The notes under the pieces are model-generated. The model was not told the origin of the DNA, did not search any database, and was given only the letters and a program-made list of their open reading frames with translations. A DNA stretch of 64,000 nt, from assembly GCA_008107755.1 (NCBI GenBank), contig VIRH01000088.1, forward strand, positions 144,539-208,538, read 5' to 3'. The stretch's first letter is position 1. Every line of letters begins with the position of its first letter. Of the stretch, positions 62,443-64,000 are shown in pieces. Source of the DNA: Rhodobacterales bacterium (lineage in GTDB: Bacteria > Pseudomonadota > Alphaproteobacteria > Rhizobiales > Stappiaceae). A program made the translations under genes and the position numbers.

Positions 62443-63599
62443 CCGGACGTGCATCCGCCGTCATCGTCGCCGCAAGGCGAACGCCGGTCGCCCCGCGCGG
62501 CGGAGCGCTGGCCGCGCTGCAGGCTGACCAACTGGCCGCGCCCGTTCTAGCCTGCCTTCTTGGCGATGCGGACTGCGCCCCGCAGGACGTCGACCAGGTT
62601 CTGCTCGGCAATGCTCTATATGGCGGCGGCAACCCAGCCCGCCTTGCAGCGCTGCGGGCCGGCCTGCCGGCATCGGTCCCTGCGCTGACTGTCGATACGC
62701 AGTGCTGCTCGGGCCTCGACGCCATTGCCATGGGCGCACGGTTGATCGAGGCCGGGGCCGCGGAGTGTGTGCTCGCAGGCGGAACGGAAAGCTTCAGCCG
62801 CTCGCCCCTGCGCTTTCATCGTCCGGTCGGAGAGCAGGCAGCGCCTGTTCCCTATGATCGTCCTGCCTTTGCGCCGGAACCCTTCCATGATCCGGACCTC
62901 GCACAGGCAGCAGCAGACCTCGCTGACAGGCTGAAGCTGGACAGAACGGCGCAGGCAAACTTCGCCGTGTCCTCACACAAGAAGGCGATCGATGCTGCCG
63001 CGCTCTGCAGTGAGCGGCTCGTCAATCCAGTGGCCGCCAGTCCGGCAAAAGACGGCTTCTCCCGGAAACTGACCTTGAAGACGGCCCTCCGTGCTCCGGT
63101 GATCGCGGGAAGTCGCGCGACCGGCCTGAGCGCAGCGACCATTGCCTGTGAAGCGGATGGGGCCGCCGCGGTTCTGATGCTTTCGCGCGAGCGTGCCGAC
63201 GACCTCGGTCTCGACGGACTGACGGTACTGGGCGCCCAAAGCACCGGGGGAGACCCTGCGGACCCGGCTCTGGTTCCGATTGCGGTCGCCCGCGGGCTGA
63301 TGGAACGACACCGGATCTCGGTAGCAGATCTCGCTGCGGTCGAACTCATGGAAGCTTATGCCGTCCAGGCGATGGCGACCGCCGACAGCCTTGGCCTGCC
63401 GGAGCAGACGCTCAATATGCTGGGCGGGGCGCTTGCGCGCGGACATCCAATTGGTGCATCGGGCGCCATTCTGGCGGTCCAGCTCTTCGAAGCCATGATG
63501 CCCCTTGGGAAGGCCGAAAAAGGTGCTCAATCCATCGCCATGGCGCTCATTGCGGCAGCGGGCGGATTGGGCGCAGGATTGCTGGTTTCGAGGCACTGA
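62439..63599 (+). CDS. Thiolase family protein with altered active site (YhfS-like)
   Basis: A 386-residue thiolase fold protein. The nucleophile is kept (DTQCCSGLDAI, Cys89), and His336 in ARGHPIGASGA is kept. But the C-terminal catalytic Cys of CIGGGxG thiolases is Ala372 (LIAAAGGLGAG) and NEAFA is MEAYA. That would impair reversible Claisen chemistry, so it may act as a one-way acyltransferase or C-C condensing enzyme. Translationally coupled to the acyl-CoA ligase. Length and fold are normal for the family. Confidence 0.85.
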   Translation: MTGRASAVIVAARRTPVAPRGGALAALQADQLAAPVLACLLGDADCAPQDVDQVLLGNALYGGGNPARLAALRAGLPASVPALTVDTQCCSGLDAIAMGARLIEAGAAECVLAGGTESFSRSPLRFHRPVGEQAAPVPYDRPAFAPEPFHDPDLAQAAADLADRLKLDRTAQANFAVSSHKKAIDAAALCSERLVNPVAASPAKDGFSRKLTLKTALRAPVIAGSRATGLSAATIACEADGAAAVLMLSRERADDLGLDGLTVLGAQSTGGDPADPALVPIAVARGLMERHRISVADLAAVELMEAYAVQAMATADSLGLPEQTLNMLGGALARGHPIGASGAILAVQLFEAMMPLGKAEKGAQSIAMALIAAAGGLGAGLLVSRH

Positions 63600-63606
63600 A
63601 CGGAAG

Positions 63607-63644
63607 GCGGGTAACAATTAACCCGCTGGTTTCCTTGGTTTTTT
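63607..63644 (+). terminator. Intrinsic terminator of the biotin-thiolase operon
   Basis: GCGGGT (63607-63612) pairs with ACCCGC (63621-63626), loop AACAATTA; T-rich stretch TGGTTTCCTTGGTTTTTT follows. Confidence 0.7.
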
Positions 63645-64000
63645 CGGAGGTCGCGCAAATTTTTTCGGTTTTTTTGATTTTTTTCGAATTTGGTCGTTGA
63701 CGGGTCAGATTGGTGTGCGTATAACGCGTTCATCGACGGCGGCAACGTCGCTGGCGACAGGGTTTTGCGCCCTAACTTCCAGACAATTGGTCGAGATCGG
63801 CCGGGCTTGAAGGTTCGGACAGGTTTCGTTTTGTTTGGGTTTGGGTAGCGACTTGCGAGGGTTTTGTCCCTCTGTTCTTTGACAATTGGATATGATGAAG
63901 GAAGGGAAGCGTAGGCGGCGTTGGCCTTGCGATCATCGGATACTTTCGGGTGTTTGGTGGTTTTAAGAGTTACGCAGGTACGCTGATCTTTCAAACAAGG
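63645..64000 (+). other. rRNA operon promoter and leader (16S gene begins beyond window)
   Basis: No coding gene. A -35/-10 promoter (see separate entry) starts a leader with a hairpin GAGGG (63857-63861)/CCCTC (63868-63872), followed at once by the boxA-like TGTTCTTTGACA (63873-63884), the NusB/S10 antitermination signal of alphaproteobacterial rRNA operons. 16S is expected a little after 64000. Confidence 0.85.
63697..63725 (+). promoter_or_regulatory. Strong rRNA promoter
   Basis: TTGACG (63697-63702), 17-base spacer, TATAAC (63720-63725): near consensus for the housekeeping sigma factor and preceded by a T/A-rich stretch (63652-63690) suited to an UP element. Confidence 0.88.

Noticed and set aside
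63652..63692. Poly-T tracts as a second terminator
   Set aside because: No hairpin precedes them directly; their position just ahead of the strong promoter fits an UP element or AT-rich promoter region better.
1..64000. CRISPR arrays, tRNA genes, insertion sequences, prophage genes
   Set aside because: I scanned for regularly spaced repeats, tRNA T-loop motifs, terminal repeats and transposase or integrase motifs and found none that held up.

Overview
The window is high-GC chromosomal DNA from an alphaproteobacterium. Family content (CoaBC, RsmI-YraN-GshB, DctB/DctD with TRAP transporters, BioMNY, a CyaC-like cyclase) and the rRNA leader style point to the Hyphomicrobiales, perhaps a marine Stappiaceae-type organism. 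That placement is inference from gene content; no rRNA gene body lies inside the window. Genes are dense, mostly vertical-looking and metabolic. I see no tRNA gene, insertion sequence, prophage, CRISPR array or origin.

Layout. 1-10.3 kb is housekeeping: the tail of a homocysteine methyltransferase, YbjQ, cysteine synthase, a HAD phosphatase, dUTPase, a cysteine-rich exported protein with an OmpA-domain protein, a DODA-type dioxygenase, CoaBC, an LpoA-like lipoprotein, then rsmI-yraN-gshB. 10.3-13.9 kb holds hppD with a divergent Lrp-type regulator, a secreted protein of unknown function and a DUF533 protein. 14.0-17.8 kb is an accessory oxidation cluster: solo TRAP binding protein, [2Fe-2S] ferredoxin, cytochrome P450 and divergent LysR regulator. 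17.8-20.1 kb carries two divergent citrate synthase paralogues, one fused to a MerR-type DNA-binding domain. 20.1-28.4 kb has a GNAT enzyme, a PEP mutase/isocitrate lyase-family protein, DUF1203, a polytopic membrane protein, a GMC oxidoreductase and modABC.

28.4-38.6 kb is built around C4-dicarboxylate-type TRAP uptake. A DctB/DctD two-component pair lies about 4 kb upstream of a dctPQM operon that has a textbook sigma-54 promoter and an array of TGTGTCG-type half sites. Between them sit a VOC-GST pair with LysR regulator and an ECF41 sigma factor operon with its own recognisable ECF41 promoter. 38.6-44.3 kb holds a MerR/hydrolase pair around a 22-bp palindrome, an SCP2 protein, an IlvD/Edd-family sugar-acid dehydratase, a P-type ATPase-like protein that has lost the catalytic motifs, and a structured RNA or small ORF ending in a strong terminator.

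44.6-51.3 kb is a complete peptide-type ABC importer followed by an ArgE-family deacylase. 51.3-57.4 kb contains a membrane diheme-type/ferredoxin/adenylate cyclase fusion, an ArsC-family protein, an M15-like lipoprotein, purU, a LysR regulator, a DUF1127 protein and a LysE exporter divergent from a MocR-type regulator. 57.4-63.6 kb ends in a tightly packed biotin operon: bioM-bioN-bioY followed by an acyl-CoA synthetase and an unusual thiolase. The last 400 bases are the promoter and antitermination leader of a ribosomal RNA operon whose 16S gene begins beyond the window.

Strongest candidates for something new: the pseudo-P-type ATPase, the HTH-citrate synthase with its divergent partner and palindrome, the P450 system using a lone TRAP receptor, and the two unannotated small-gene or structured-RNA loci at 10.3 and 44.2 kb.
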